A stretch of DNA of 52,520 nt from Nitrospira sp. (GCA_024998645.1 JACOEJ010000011.1:1-52520), one strand, 5' to 3'. Shown: positions 44,258-51,655, numbered from the stretch's first letter. Notes: generated from the letters alone by a model not told the origin. Translations and numbers: made by a program.

Positions 44258-46042
44258 CTAGGACGCGCTGATCGGCTGCGGCGCCTGGCCGGCCTGCGCC
44301 TTTTCATGGGCAATATAGAGCAATCCGTCAGCCATCGAGTAATTGAAGGGCAATTCGCAAACCACTTCACTGACCCGTTCATAGACGTGCTGATAGAGCT
44401 TTTCCGACTCGTCCGGCGTCATCCCCTCCTGCACCTCATAAAAGAAGCCCAGACTCAGATCCTCTGCGGAAGGCCGCATGATTCTGCGTATCCCGTATCC
44501 TCCCGGATCGCTCATGATCGGAGCTTCCTTTTCAAGATCGAACAGGCAGGGCTGGCAGGAGAATCCGAACGATTCGTGCAGCTTCTTGTTCTCCACGATG
44601 AAATTCATCGTTTCCAGCGCTTCTTCTTCCTTCTCCGTGGGGAATCCGACAATGATGTAGCAATGGACGGCGATTCCCAGGTCCACACAGTCGTCGGCGA
44701 TCCGCCGGACCCACTCCTGCTTGATGCCCTTCTTCATGAAATCCATGATGCGCTGGTTGAAGGACTCCAATCCGAACACGATCTTGAGACAGCCGGCATC
44801 ACGCATGGACGTCAGGAGTTCACGGGAGAGGTTCTTTTCGAACCGCATTTCGCAGGTCCATTTGATATCCAGCTTCTGCTCCGTCATCTGCTGGCAGAGC
44901 CGCTTAGTGGGTGCGAGCGCAAAACATTCGTCGGTAAAAAAGAAATTCTGCGCCCCATACCGCTGCTTGAGCCATTTCAGCTCTTCAATAGTCCGGCCCG
45001 GCTCCTTCTGCCTGAAATTCTGGTGATCGAGCGTCAGGGCGCAGAACGCGCAATCTTTGTAGTAGCACCCGCGTGAAAACTGGACCGGCAGGACCGGTTC
45101 CGGCGAGAGATACTTGTCGAGAGGAAATCCATCGTAGTTCGGCGCCGGCAACTGGTTCACATTCTCAGAATAGAAAGGCTGATTGACTGTGATTTTTCCG
45201 TTCTGCCGATAGATCAGATTCGGCACCTTGCTGAAATCTTTCTTCCCGGCCATCTGATTGACCAGTTCCAGTAACGCCGTCTCACCCTCAAACACCACAA
45301 TGTCGTCGGTGATATCGAAGAGACTCGGGCATCGACGAATATTATCGACCAAGCGGGTAAAGATGCTTCCCCCGATTGTGATATGCAGATCGGGAGCCGC
45401 TTCCTTGATCAACCGGCACAGCGTCAAGCCTGGAATAATCTGCGAAGTTGCCGTAATCGACACCCCGATAAGATCCGGCCGGTCGTTCACGATCGACGGA
45501 ATGAATTTATCGCGGAACAGGCTGATGTAGGGATTCTGTGCTTCATCTCGAATGACCTTCATGAGGTCTTTCGAAGAATAGATCGAATAATTGTTGAACT
45601 GATTGTCCACGACCGTCAGTCGAGTCGGAAAATATACCGATGACACCAGTTCCAGCCATTTATCGATCATGAAGAGACTGCCGCGATAGGCATCGAGGTC
45701 ATAAAATGCCTCGCTACGCAGCGTCTCCTTTGCCAGCTCTACCCGATCGATCAAATATGGAAACCGGTCGAGTGACTCCGCAATTTTGGCAGCATGCTCA
45801 CGGCTCCCCGGACCAGTCTCTCCAGACGTACTCTTTTCCAGCTCTCGCTGCTTTGCGAGCAATTGCTCATGAACCTCAGCCCCGAAGGAGCGGGTCAGGA
45901 GTTGGTCGAGCAACTCAATTCCAAGATCCCGCTGGGAGACGTTTTTTACGCCGCCTTGATGCAGGAATCCGGTAAGTGAAGGGAGACTGAGATACGGTTG
46001 AGAGGGATGCCAGGTAGGCGGAAATAATAACGAGACTTTCAT
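44258..46042 (-). CDS. B12-binding-type radical SAM protein (operon gene 1)
   Basis: About 594 residues. The N-terminal part (1-300) resembles a cobalamin-binding Rossmann region: DRPDLIGVSITATSQIIPG and DLHITIGGSIFTRLVDN. The radical SAM domain (about 310-510) has SRGCYYKDCAFCAL, a CX4CX2C [4Fe-4S] motif rather than the usual CX3CX2C, then FFFTDECFALAP, IVFGLESFNQRIMDFMKKG and YIIVGFPTEKEEEALETM. The likely start is ATG 46042. It is the promoter-proximal gene of the operon and may modify a cofactor or peptide used by the following redox proteins; the reaction is unknown. Confidence 0.87.
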   Translation of the reverse strand: MKVSLLFPPTWHPSQPYLSLPSLTGFLHQGGVKNVSQRDLGIELLDQLLTRSFGAEVHEQLLAKQRELEKSTSGETGPGSREHAAKIAESLDRFPYLIDRVELAKETLRSEAFYDLDAYRGSLFMIDKWLELVSSVYFPTRLTVVDNQFNNYSIYSSKDLMKVIRDEAQNPYISLFRDKFIPSIVNDRPDLIGVSITATSQIIPGLTLCRLIKEAAPDLHITIGGSIFTRLVDNIRRCPSLFDITDDIVVFEGETALLELVNQMAGKKDFSKVPNLIYRQNGKITVNQPFYSENVNQLPAPNYDGFPLDKYLSPEPVLPVQFSRGCYYKDCAFCALTLDHQNFRQKEPGRTIEELKWLKQRYGAQNFFFTDECFALAPTKRLCQQMTEQKLDIKWTCEMRFEKNLSRELLTSMRDAGCLKIVFGLESFNQRIMDFMKKGIKQEWVRRIADDCVDLGIAVHCYIIVGFPTEKEEEALETMNFIVENKKLHESFGFSCQPCLFDLEKEAPIMSDPGGYGIRRIMRPSAEDLSLGFFYEVQEGMTPDESEKLYQHVYERVSEVVCELPFNYSMADGLLYIAHEKAQAGQAPQPISAS

Positions 46043-46101
46043 GGAAACCACTTTCTAATATCTTCGGAAAATCAGATAGTTTCGAAGGATTTCACTGATC
46101 G

Positions 46102-46131
46102 TTTATACACTCCCGTCTTCTTCATTTGCAA
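46102..46131 (-). promoter_or_regulatory. Promoter of the nine-gene operon
   Basis: Minus strand TTGCAA (46126-46131), an 18-bp spacer and TATAAA (46102-46107), with the radical SAM start about 60 bp downstream. The -10 is 5/6 and the -35 4/6. A similar TTGCAAAT plus 18-bp arrangement precedes the gene at 49309. Confidence 0.6.
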
Positions 46132-46186
46132 CCCTGCTGCATCGCACTTTTGAGAGTGAAATAGCCTCCCTCAAGCTATGCAGTAA

Positions 46187-46246
46187 CCGTGCAAAAAATA
46201 AAAAGCCCCGGGTCACTTCGCTATTCACATAGCGCAGACCCGGGGC
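46187..46246 (-). terminator. Strong terminator after the second NxrC-like gene
   Basis: GCCCCGGGTC (46205-46214) pairs with GACCCGGGGC (46237-46246); inside, CGCTAT/ATAGCG (46219-46224, 46229-46234) stacks a second stem. On the minus strand it is followed by TTTTTATTTTTT. It ends the torD-nxrC unit 64 bp past the stop codon and before the operon promoter. Confidence 0.92.
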
Positions 46247-46310
46247 CATTTTCTCACTTCACCTCAACGCATTCAGCGGTGAGCGGTGGTCTCTCGCGAG
46301 ACCGCTTCAC

Positions 46311-47264
46311 TCACGGAAGCTTGAGTGTGAACCAGGTGGAGAGCGCCTTCATACCGTTGCGCTCAATGTTGTTCCCATCCCACACCGCGAAGGCGATGGG
46401 CACAGACATACCCGCCTTGAACTGCGTATCGTTTGCATCGCTGGTCTCCAGGCTGCGCTTGATGACCACGCGCCAGGTCGGACCAGTGTAACCGCCACCC
46501 TTGACGGAGCCTGACGGCTCCCACACACCGTTCCCGAATACATCCTGATGGGATTGGGTGGTGAGGGTGCTGAATCCGTTGGCATTCAGGTCTTCAACCG
46601 AGCTCACACGAAGCGTCGGATCGGACATGATGTTGCCGGACCAGATACCTGAGTTGAATGGCCCAAGGCTCCGACCGATCCGATCAGGATAGGTCACGCC
46701 ACCGGCCGGTTCTTCGAAATAGTAGTCCCAGAAGATGCCTGGGTACTGATCGTCCACGTCCCACATACCAGCGCTGTCCTTACCAAGGTCTTTCTGCCAT
46801 TCCGCGTTCCACCGCCAGATGTTGGTGGTTCCGCCGGACTGACCCATACACTGGAAAGGTGGCGCACCGGACGTGGTGACCGGGAACATGATCGCAGCCT
46901 GGTCGCGGAAGTCCTGCGGACCGATGGCTGTGTCATTCTTCGTCTGATCGTTCCACTCCACGCGCAGGCCGAGCTCCTTACCGTTGCTCATGGCCTTCAC
47001 GAACACCGACTTCACCGAGATGTTCGGGTGCATCGGGGTGGTAATCAGCTGACCGCTCAACGGAACGATTACGCCAGGAACGCTTTCCCACACGGGGTTG
47101 GCGCCATCCATGGGAATCGGTCCCTTGACTGCCTTCGCCGGGATCGTCACCGGCTGGCTTACGGCCAAGGGCACTTGCCCGATCGTCAGCATGACGCCGA
47201 CGACGAGGGCAGAGAGCAGGATGCTAAACACCAATTTCTTGTTGGTCGTCTGCACAACTCTCAT
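46311..47264 (-). CDS. NxrC-like haem b-binding protein (ethylbenzene dehydrogenase gamma type)
   Basis: About 317 residues from ATG 47264, which has GGAGGG 10 bases upstream. Signal peptide at residues 10-37 (VFSILLSALVVGVMLTIG). It shares its core with the 39680 protein: VPLSGQLITTP, VEWNDQTKND, FQCMGQ, NIWRWNAEWQ, RVSSVEDLNANGFSTLTT, ERNGMKALSTWF. Predicted haem ligands are Met near 140 (CMGQ) and Lys near 306 (NGMK), by analogy with EbdC. It is longer, with an insert (about 160-205, DDQYPGIFWDYYFEEP). This form resembles candidate NxrC of Nitrospira nitrite oxidoreductase. It is co-oriented with torD 99 bp upstream and followed by a strong terminator. Confidence 0.87.
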   Translation of the reverse strand: MRVVQTTNKKLVFSILLSALVVGVMLTIGQVPLAVSQPVTIPAKAVKGPIPMDGANPVWESVPGVIVPLSGQLITTPMHPNISVKSVFVKAMSNGKELGLRVEWNDQTKNDTAIGPQDFRDQAAIMFPVTTSGAPPFQCMGQSGGTTNIWRWNAEWQKDLGKDSAGMWDVDDQYPGIFWDYYFEEPAGGVTYPDRIGRSLGPFNSGIWSGNIMSDPTLRVSSVEDLNANGFSTLTTQSHQDVFGNGVWEPSGSVKGGGYTGPTWRVVIKRSLETSDANDTQFKAGMSVPIAFAVWDGNNIERNGMKALSTWFTLKLP

Positions 47265-47312
47265 ACAGATAATCCCTCCTCTCAAATTAATGATTAAATA
47301 ACATCGCCCAAA

Positions 47313-47334
47313 ATAACTACCGTATAACTACCGT
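47313..47334. repeat. Perfect 11-bp tandem repeat upstream of the NxrC-like gene
   Basis: ATAACTACCGT at 47313-47323 and again at 47324-47334, head to tail, 49-71 bp before the start codon in the gap after torD. Eleven bases is one helical turn, the spacing typical of tandem response-regulator sites. Confidence 0.5.
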
Positions 47335-47363
47335 CGAGAAAACGAGAAATAATTGCTCGGAAC

Positions 47364-48338
47364 CTACGCGGTTCCGACTGGTCCGCCCTCCTCCTTGTCC
47401 TTATCCTTGTCCTTCACATCCAGGAAGGACTGCGCGCCGACTTCGTTCAACAATACGCTCAGCTCATTCCCCTGATCCTGCGCACCGCACTCGTACGTCT
47501 GACCTTCAGGCGAATTAAAGGTCGCCGGACGGTAATCTGTTTCCGTGTAAGGCTGCGGGGTGACTCCGAGGAATGCGGTCTCGAATTCAATCCAATCAGA
47601 GGTCATATCCGCGACGATCTTGAAAAGACCGGAATCTGACTTTTTCGTCAACATCCGGCAAAACAGCGGCACCCAACGCCCGATGTGATTTTTGACGAAC
47701 TTTTTCTGCGCATCCACAACGATCTGCGTCTTGTCGGCACCGTCATGGCAGCGGGAATACGATTCTTTGTAGGCCAGGAAATGCATGAACTCGAACTCGA
47801 CGCTGAGATGGTCGAGCCGCTCATGAATATCCTTTGACAACTCGACGCCAAATGCCTTGTAGAAGCCGGCGATGTCGCCCATGGTATGGGACTGCGCAAA
47901 CACGTGATCGTTACCGAAGAGGGTTTCGTACGGAGGACAATCCAGCGTGATTACATTGCTGAACACACGCCGATGCTCCGACTGCAGATCGCTTAACTGC
48001 CAGTTCACGCACTCTGACGCAACCAGCTTTTCGACATTATCCAACTGCTTTTTCAAAGCAGCCAGCTTCAATTTCGCACGATCTCCGCCCTGATTGGCAT
48101 CCAAGGCAGCCTGGAGAGCGTCCAAGGCCGCTCGGCCGTCTTCCACAAACTCCCCGCACTGCAAGTAATCAAGAAATTCTTCGTCTTCTGGATACAAAAG
48201 GCTCCAGGAAACAAGGAGATATAACTTGCTGCGATTGAGCGCCCGCTCAACTGCCGGAGAATCTTTGATCGTCGGGGTAGTAGAAATAACGGTAGCAGCG
48301 GTAGATGTTGCAGTCTGCACCGATTGTTTACTCGTCAT
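47364..48338 (-). CDS. TorD/NarJ-family molybdoenzyme chaperone
   Basis: About 324 residues from ATG 48338 (AGGAGACAATTGTC before it). The fold is all-helical as in TorD/DmsD/NarJ: KLYLLVSWSLLYPEDEEFLDYL, then LSDLQSEHRRVFSNVITLDCPPYETLFGND, the family-typical YExxF/ExxRLF region, and HLSVEFEFMHFLAYKE. These proteins bind the apo catalytic subunit and its Tat signal until the Mo-bis-MGD cofactor is inserted. It is longer than typical TorD (about 200), with a Ser/Thr-rich leader and a charged tail (KDKDKDKEEGG). It precedes an NxrC-like gene, which points to the nitrite oxidoreductase system. Confidence 0.87.
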   Translation of the reverse strand: MTSKQSVQTATSTAATVISTTPTIKDSPAVERALNRSKLYLLVSWSLLYPEDEEFLDYLQCGEFVEDGRAALDALQAALDANQGGDRAKLKLAALKKQLDNVEKLVASECVNWQLSDLQSEHRRVFSNVITLDCPPYETLFGNDHVFAQSHTMGDIAGFYKAFGVELSKDIHERLDHLSVEFEFMHFLAYKESYSRCHDGADKTQIVVDAQKKFVKNHIGRWVPLFCRMLTKKSDSGLFKIVADMTSDWIEFETAFLGVTPQPYTETDYRPATFNSPEGQTYECGAQDQGNELSVLLNEVGAQSFLDVKDKDKDKEEGGPVGTA

Positions 48339-48408
48339 GACAATTGTCTCCTGGATGTGGGACTCAACCCAGGCCTCACAACTCACACAACTTCTGAACC
48401 AGCACTAC

Positions 48409-48450
48409 TTTGACCTATCACGGGCCTGCGTATGATAGGTAAAGGTCAAA
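48409..48450. promoter_or_regulatory. Interrupted dyad over the torD promoter
   Basis: TTTGACC (48409-48415) with GGTCAAA (48444-48450) and, offset, CCTATCA (48414-48420) with TGATAGG (48433-48439). The arms cover the spacer, the -10 and the likely start site of the torD promoter, where a repressor would act. Confidence 0.5.
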
Positions 48451-48460
48451 TAGATGTCAA
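48432..48460 (-). promoter_or_regulatory. Sigma-70-type promoter of torD and nxrC-like genes
   Basis: Minus strand TTGACA (48455-48460), a 17-bp spacer and TATCAT (48432-48437): a perfect -35, 5/6 -10 and ideal spacing, about 94 bp before the torD start. It lies in the 234-bp gap after the ferredoxin gene. Confidence 0.72.
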
Positions 48461-48572
48461 GCAAGAACTCGGACTTAAATCCATAGATTTCAGCCGGTTT
48501 ATTTTTTATTTATTTTCTCTAGACATTTCAATTCACCGCCTCAGAACGGTTGATTTCAATTTTCATCGACTC

Positions 48573-49166
48573 TCAGAACCCGACGAGTTGTCGCACGGGT
48601 GCCACACGGATAGCGACATGATCATTGACGGTATTACAGATATGTTCGCACATACCACAGCCCACGCAACCCTCTGCGGATACCTCAAGCCGCAGGGTCG
48701 AAAAATCCATCGATAAGGCATCCACAGGGCACTTCGAGACACAGGCATGACACCCCTGCCCGGCCGTACACAGCCGCTGAGACACTACCGCTACGCCGAG
48801 TCGAACATCCTGCATCCGGTCGACCGGCCGCAATGCGTCAGTTGCACAGGCGGCAATGCAGGGAAGATCGTCACACAAGAGACAGGGCGACTGGTCGGCA
48901 AAAATCACCGGGGTCCCGTCACCGGCATGACAGACAATCGCACCCGGATCGCAGGCCTTGATACAGTCGCCGCATTTCGTGCAGCGATCCAGAAACAAGG
49001 CTTCTTCTACAGCCCCCGGCGGACGAAGCCAATCCGTCCGCAAGACCGGAGCCGCCACCTCAGGCACAGCATCGACGTGCTTGGAAAACTCCTGTGCCGC
49101 CCTAGCGACGGACATTACGGAATCTTTCAGAAAGTCCCGCCGGCCATATGAAGGATTAGATGCCAT
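48573..49166 (-). CDS. Four-cluster [4Fe-4S] ferredoxin-like protein (NapG/NapF-like)
   Basis: 197 residues with four Cys clusters: CTKCGDCIKACDP (from about residue 62), CLLCDDLPCIAAC (about 94), CTAGQGCHACVSKCP (about 132) and CVGCGMCEHIC (about 167). The layout matches NapG/NapH- or MauM-associated ferredoxins that pass electrons between quinones and molybdenum enzymes. The start GRRDFLKDSV is a twin-arginine motif, yet no hydrophobic segment follows, so export is uncertain. It lies just upstream of torD, itself behind a separate promoter, and downstream of the 49309 gene with the structured repeat between. Confidence 0.85.
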   Translation of the reverse strand: MASNPSYGRRDFLKDSVMSVARAAQEFSKHVDAVPEVAAPVLRTDWLRPPGAVEEALFLDRCTKCGDCIKACDPGAIVCHAGDGTPVIFADQSPCLLCDDLPCIAACATDALRPVDRMQDVRLGVAVVSQRLCTAGQGCHACVSKCPVDALSMDFSTLRLEVSAEGCVGCGMCEHICNTVNDHVAIRVAPVRQLVGF

Positions 49167-49182
49167 GGTGTTCGTTGATCCA

Positions 49183-49306
49183 GCAGATGATCAAAACGCC
49201 TGTTCAACGAGGCCGCAGTGAGTGAAAGGCCGCCGCGTACCCTCTGCGGTACGTGGAGACCTTGAACGATGCGAGAACGAAGTTGGCAGACGTTTTCACG
49301 ATCTGC
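49183..49306. repeat. Structured palindromic repeat, copy 2
   Basis: 124-bp counterpart of the element at 9362-9487. End arms: GCAGAT (49183-49188) with ATCTGC (49301-49306), AAAACG (49193-49198) with CGTTTT (49291-49296). Internal pairs: GTTCAA (49202-49207) with TTGAAC (49262-49267), CGTACC (49236-49241) with GGTACG (49248-49253). Blocks such as GAGGCCGCAG and GCGAGAACGA are shared or nearly shared with copy 1. It sits between two co-oriented genes, so here it is not a convergent-gene terminator. Confidence 0.72.
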
Positions 49307-49308
49307 AC

Positions 49309-50307
49309 CTACATCACGCCATCGGCCCGCAGCTTATACACTTCCACGCACCGGTCGCAGCCGCCGTACTCAATGTCCCACCCGGGATGGTTCTCGCGGA
49401 TGAAATCCAGAACATACGGTTCCAGCTTGGTGCCCATATCTTCCACCCACGAATAGGTCGGGAAGCGGCAGAGCGGGCAGGGAAAGCCCGGCATCAGCAT
49501 GACCTTATTTTCCGTCTCCGGAACCTCGCCCCCTTCCACATCGACCGCGCGATCCATCACACGCAAGGTATCGGTCGACATTTCGATCAACTCGGAATGG
49601 GTGAAATACGAGATCTGCCAAAGACCTTCGAATACCGATTTCAACTGGGGCGGCGCGATCTTCCGATACCACGACCGAAACTCTTTGAACCGATCCTCTT
49701 TGCTCAGCATCGGCTCCCGACCTGCCGCACTCAACCGGCTATCGACGCTCACACTCCACAGCACGCGGTAGCGCTGCAGGATCAACGTTTCTTCTCCGGA
49801 ATTCTGCCCGACCTTCGTATCAGGGTCATATCCGAAGACCGGGTCGAGCATGTCCGAGATGTGCATCAGTTCATGGCGGCAATAGCGGGTCAAGGCAGGA
49901 TCATAAAACCGTCGCGGGATCAACTTGATACCCACACCCTTCATGCCCTTGGCCTCAAAATCCCTGGCCAAATCCTGCTCGACCGATCCCCACTTGCGGA
50001 GAATGTCGACGCCTTCCTGATCTTCTTTCAAGACGCCCTTCACCAGCACAATCCCGACCTTATCCTTTAAGAGCGGATATTCGTTGAATGAATCCCGGAT
50101 AATGTCCGAAAATCCCCACGTCCCGAACAAATACTGATACAGCTTCTTAAACTCTCCTTCCCGGTCCTCGAGAATGAATTTCTCGTAGATCGGATCGGCA
50201 TGCTCATGGAACTCCTTATAGTAGGTCGGATCGCCTTCACGCTCCGTCTTTTCAACAAAGGAGTCGATGACTTCTTGCAGCAATGCGGGCTGAAATCTGA
50301 TTTCCAT
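49309..50307 (-). CDS. Unknown protein with HExxH metallopeptidase-like motif and zinc-ribbon cysteines
   Basis: About 332 residues from ATG 50307, preceded by GAGGCTTCCA. Not assignable to a named family. Visible features: RYCRHELMHISDML (His 145, Glu 146, His 149), an HExxH zinc motif in the middle; CPLC (MLMPGFPCPLCRFP, about 285) and CDRC (EYGGCDRCVEVYKL, about 320) near the C-terminus, probably a zinc ribbon. There is no signal peptide or membrane segment. It lies upstream of the ferredoxin, torD and NxrC-like genes on the same strand, and its promoter resembles that of the nine-gene operon. A protease or maturation role is possible. Confidence 0.75.
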   Translation of the reverse strand: MEIRFQPALLQEVIDSFVEKTEREGDPTYYKEFHEHADPIYEKFILEDREGEFKKLYQYLFGTWGFSDIIRDSFNEYPLLKDKVGIVLVKGVLKEDQEGVDILRKWGSVEQDLARDFEAKGMKGVGIKLIPRRFYDPALTRYCRHELMHISDMLDPVFGYDPDTKVGQNSGEETLILQRYRVLWSVSVDSRLSAAGREPMLSKEDRFKEFRSWYRKIAPPQLKSVFEGLWQISYFTHSELIEMSTDTLRVMDRAVDVEGGEVPETENKVMLMPGFPCPLCRFPTYSWVEDMGTKLEPYVLDFIRENHPGWDIEYGGCDRCVEVYKLRADGVM

Positions 50308-50399
50308 TGGAAGCCTCGAAAGAATGGATGTGACGAGCACTCAGTGCGTTGACACCACCGGAATCGCCTACGCGGGGAGATGCGGCGCCCCGCGCCACC

Positions 50400-50429
50400 T
50401 TGACTTGAACGCCGAGCATCTCTTACGAT
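50400..50429 (+). promoter_or_regulatory. Putative promoter of the WD40 gene
   Basis: TTGACT (50400-50405), an 18-bp spacer, TACGAT (50424-50429), 92 bp before the ATG. It overlaps the region downstream of the divergent promoter at 50450-50479. Confidence 0.4.
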
Positions 50430-50449
50430 CTCCCAGCGTTGACGACAGA

Positions 50450-50479
50450 AGTATACTGGCCCTAAAAGACGATTTGCAA
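50450..50479 (-). promoter_or_regulatory. Promoter of the 49309 gene
   Basis: Minus strand TTGCAA (50474-50479), an 18-bp spacer, TATACT (50450-50455), giving a leader of about 136 bases. Hexamers and spacing match the nine-gene operon promoter. Confidence 0.5.
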
Positions 50480-50520
50480 TCAAGGGAGGGCCCTAGTCCT
50501 CCCGGTGAGTGGAGCACCCA

Positions 50521-51609
50521 ATGCCTGAACACACAATGACGCCCCCTATGCCCAGTACCCCTCCGGCAGTGACACCCCCGCCGCCCGTCGACTTTCTCGA
50601 ATACTGGAAAACCGATTGCCGGGAAATCAAGACTTTTCGGGGGCACTCGCACGGCGTCTGGGCCGTCGCCTTCTCGCCCGATGGACTGACCCTGGCCAGC
50701 GGCGGGGCGGAACGCCTGGTCCGCATGTGGGATATTGAAACCGGCCGGCTCCTGCGCTCACTCCGCGGCCATACCAACGACATTCGCGCCATCGTCTTTA
50801 CGCCGGACGGACAAACCCTCGCCACGGCGAGCGAAGACCGCACGATCCGCCTGTGGAATCCGAAAACCGGCGAACCGACCAAGCTCCTGTTCACCCGGTA
50901 CGATCACAATGTGTGCAGTCTTTCCCTCTCGCCGGACGGCCTCATGCTCGCGCGCGGGAGCCACAATAAAGACATCAAGATCTGGGAAGTCACAACCGGC
51001 ACCGAGTTGATGACGCTCCTGGGCAAAGACCAATACGATCACCACTGGTCCGTCTGCGTCGCCTTCTCGCCTGACGGCATCCACCTGGCGAGCGGTACCG
51101 ACATCGGAAAAATTAAGTTGTGGGAAGTGCTCCCGAGCGGCGAGGAGAAAGTCTTGCACGACGGGCACTGGCAGCGCGATGCCGATGACTCCACTGAAAC
51201 CCGCGGCTACTTTATCGAGGACGACGGCGGATTCCAAAAGCCTATGGACTACTGGATCGGCGCCATGACCTTCACGCCGGACGGCAAAACCCTCATCACC
51301 GGCAGCCGCGACAAAACCATCAAGTTTTTCGAGATGCCCAAGCTAATTGAGAAAAAGTGCCTGACCGGGCACACTGCCTGGGTGAGGTCGCTGGCCGTCT
51401 CTCCGGACGGGAAAGTGCTCGCCAGCGCCGGGGACGACAACACCATCAAGTTCTGGGATATCGCCGCAGGACGGCACTTCAAGACCGTGAAGGGCCATAC
51501 CGCCGGCGTCCGCCAAATCACGTTTTCCCCGGACGGCAAACGGCTCGCCAGCGCCTCCTGGGATCGCACAATCAAGCTCTGGGAAGGCGGCGTCGAACCG
51601 ACCGAATAA
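50521..51609 (+). CDS. Seven-bladed WD40 beta-propeller protein
   Basis: 362 residues; a proline-rich start (about 1-30) precedes seven WD40 blades that fill the rest. The typical blade ending recurs: LVRMWDIETG, TIRLWNPKTG, DIKIWEVTTG, KIKLWEVLPSG, TIKFFEMPK, TIKFWDIAAG, TIKLWEGG. GH pairs (GHSHGVWAVAFSPDG, GHTNDIRAI, GHTAWVRSL, GHTAGVRQI) start most blades. Seven blades make a closed propeller, a docking platform for protein complexes. There is no signal peptide. ATG 50521 was preferred, with GGAG upstream; GTG 50509 is in frame. A hairpin follows. Confidence 0.9.
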   Translation: MPEHTMTPPMPSTPPAVTPPPPVDFLEYWKTDCREIKTFRGHSHGVWAVAFSPDGLTLASGGAERLVRMWDIETGRLLRSLRGHTNDIRAIVFTPDGQTLATASEDRTIRLWNPKTGEPTKLLFTRYDHNVCSLSLSPDGLMLARGSHNKDIKIWEVTTGTELMTLLGKDQYDHHWSVCVAFSPDGIHLASGTDIGKIKLWEVLPSGEEKVLHDGHWQRDADDSTETRGYFIEDDGGFQKPMDYWIGAMTFTPDGKTLITGSRDKTIKFFEMPKLIEKKCLTGHTAWVRSLAVSPDGKVLASAGDDNTIKFWDIAAGRHFKTVKGHTAGVRQITFSPDGKRLASASWDRTIKLWEGGVEPTE

Positions 51610-51621
51610 ATCTTGCAGTTG

Positions 51622-51655
51622 CTCGTCAGCCGGCAGCAGACTGCCGGCTGACGAG
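51622..51655. terminator. Terminator-like hairpin after the WD40 gene
   Basis: Perfect 15-bp stem, CTCGTCAGCCGGCAG (51622-51636) with CTGCCGGCTGACGAG (51641-51655) around CAGA. There is no long T run, but stem strength and position between convergent genes (13 bp after the WD40 stop, 37 bp before the next stop) suggest 3'-end formation for both. Confidence 0.65.

Noticed and set aside
49222-50070. Open frame of 282 codons on the plus strand
   Set aside because: Antisense to the 49309 gene, starting inside repeat copy 2. The 49309 gene has a ribosome site, promoter and structured motifs, so it is preferred.
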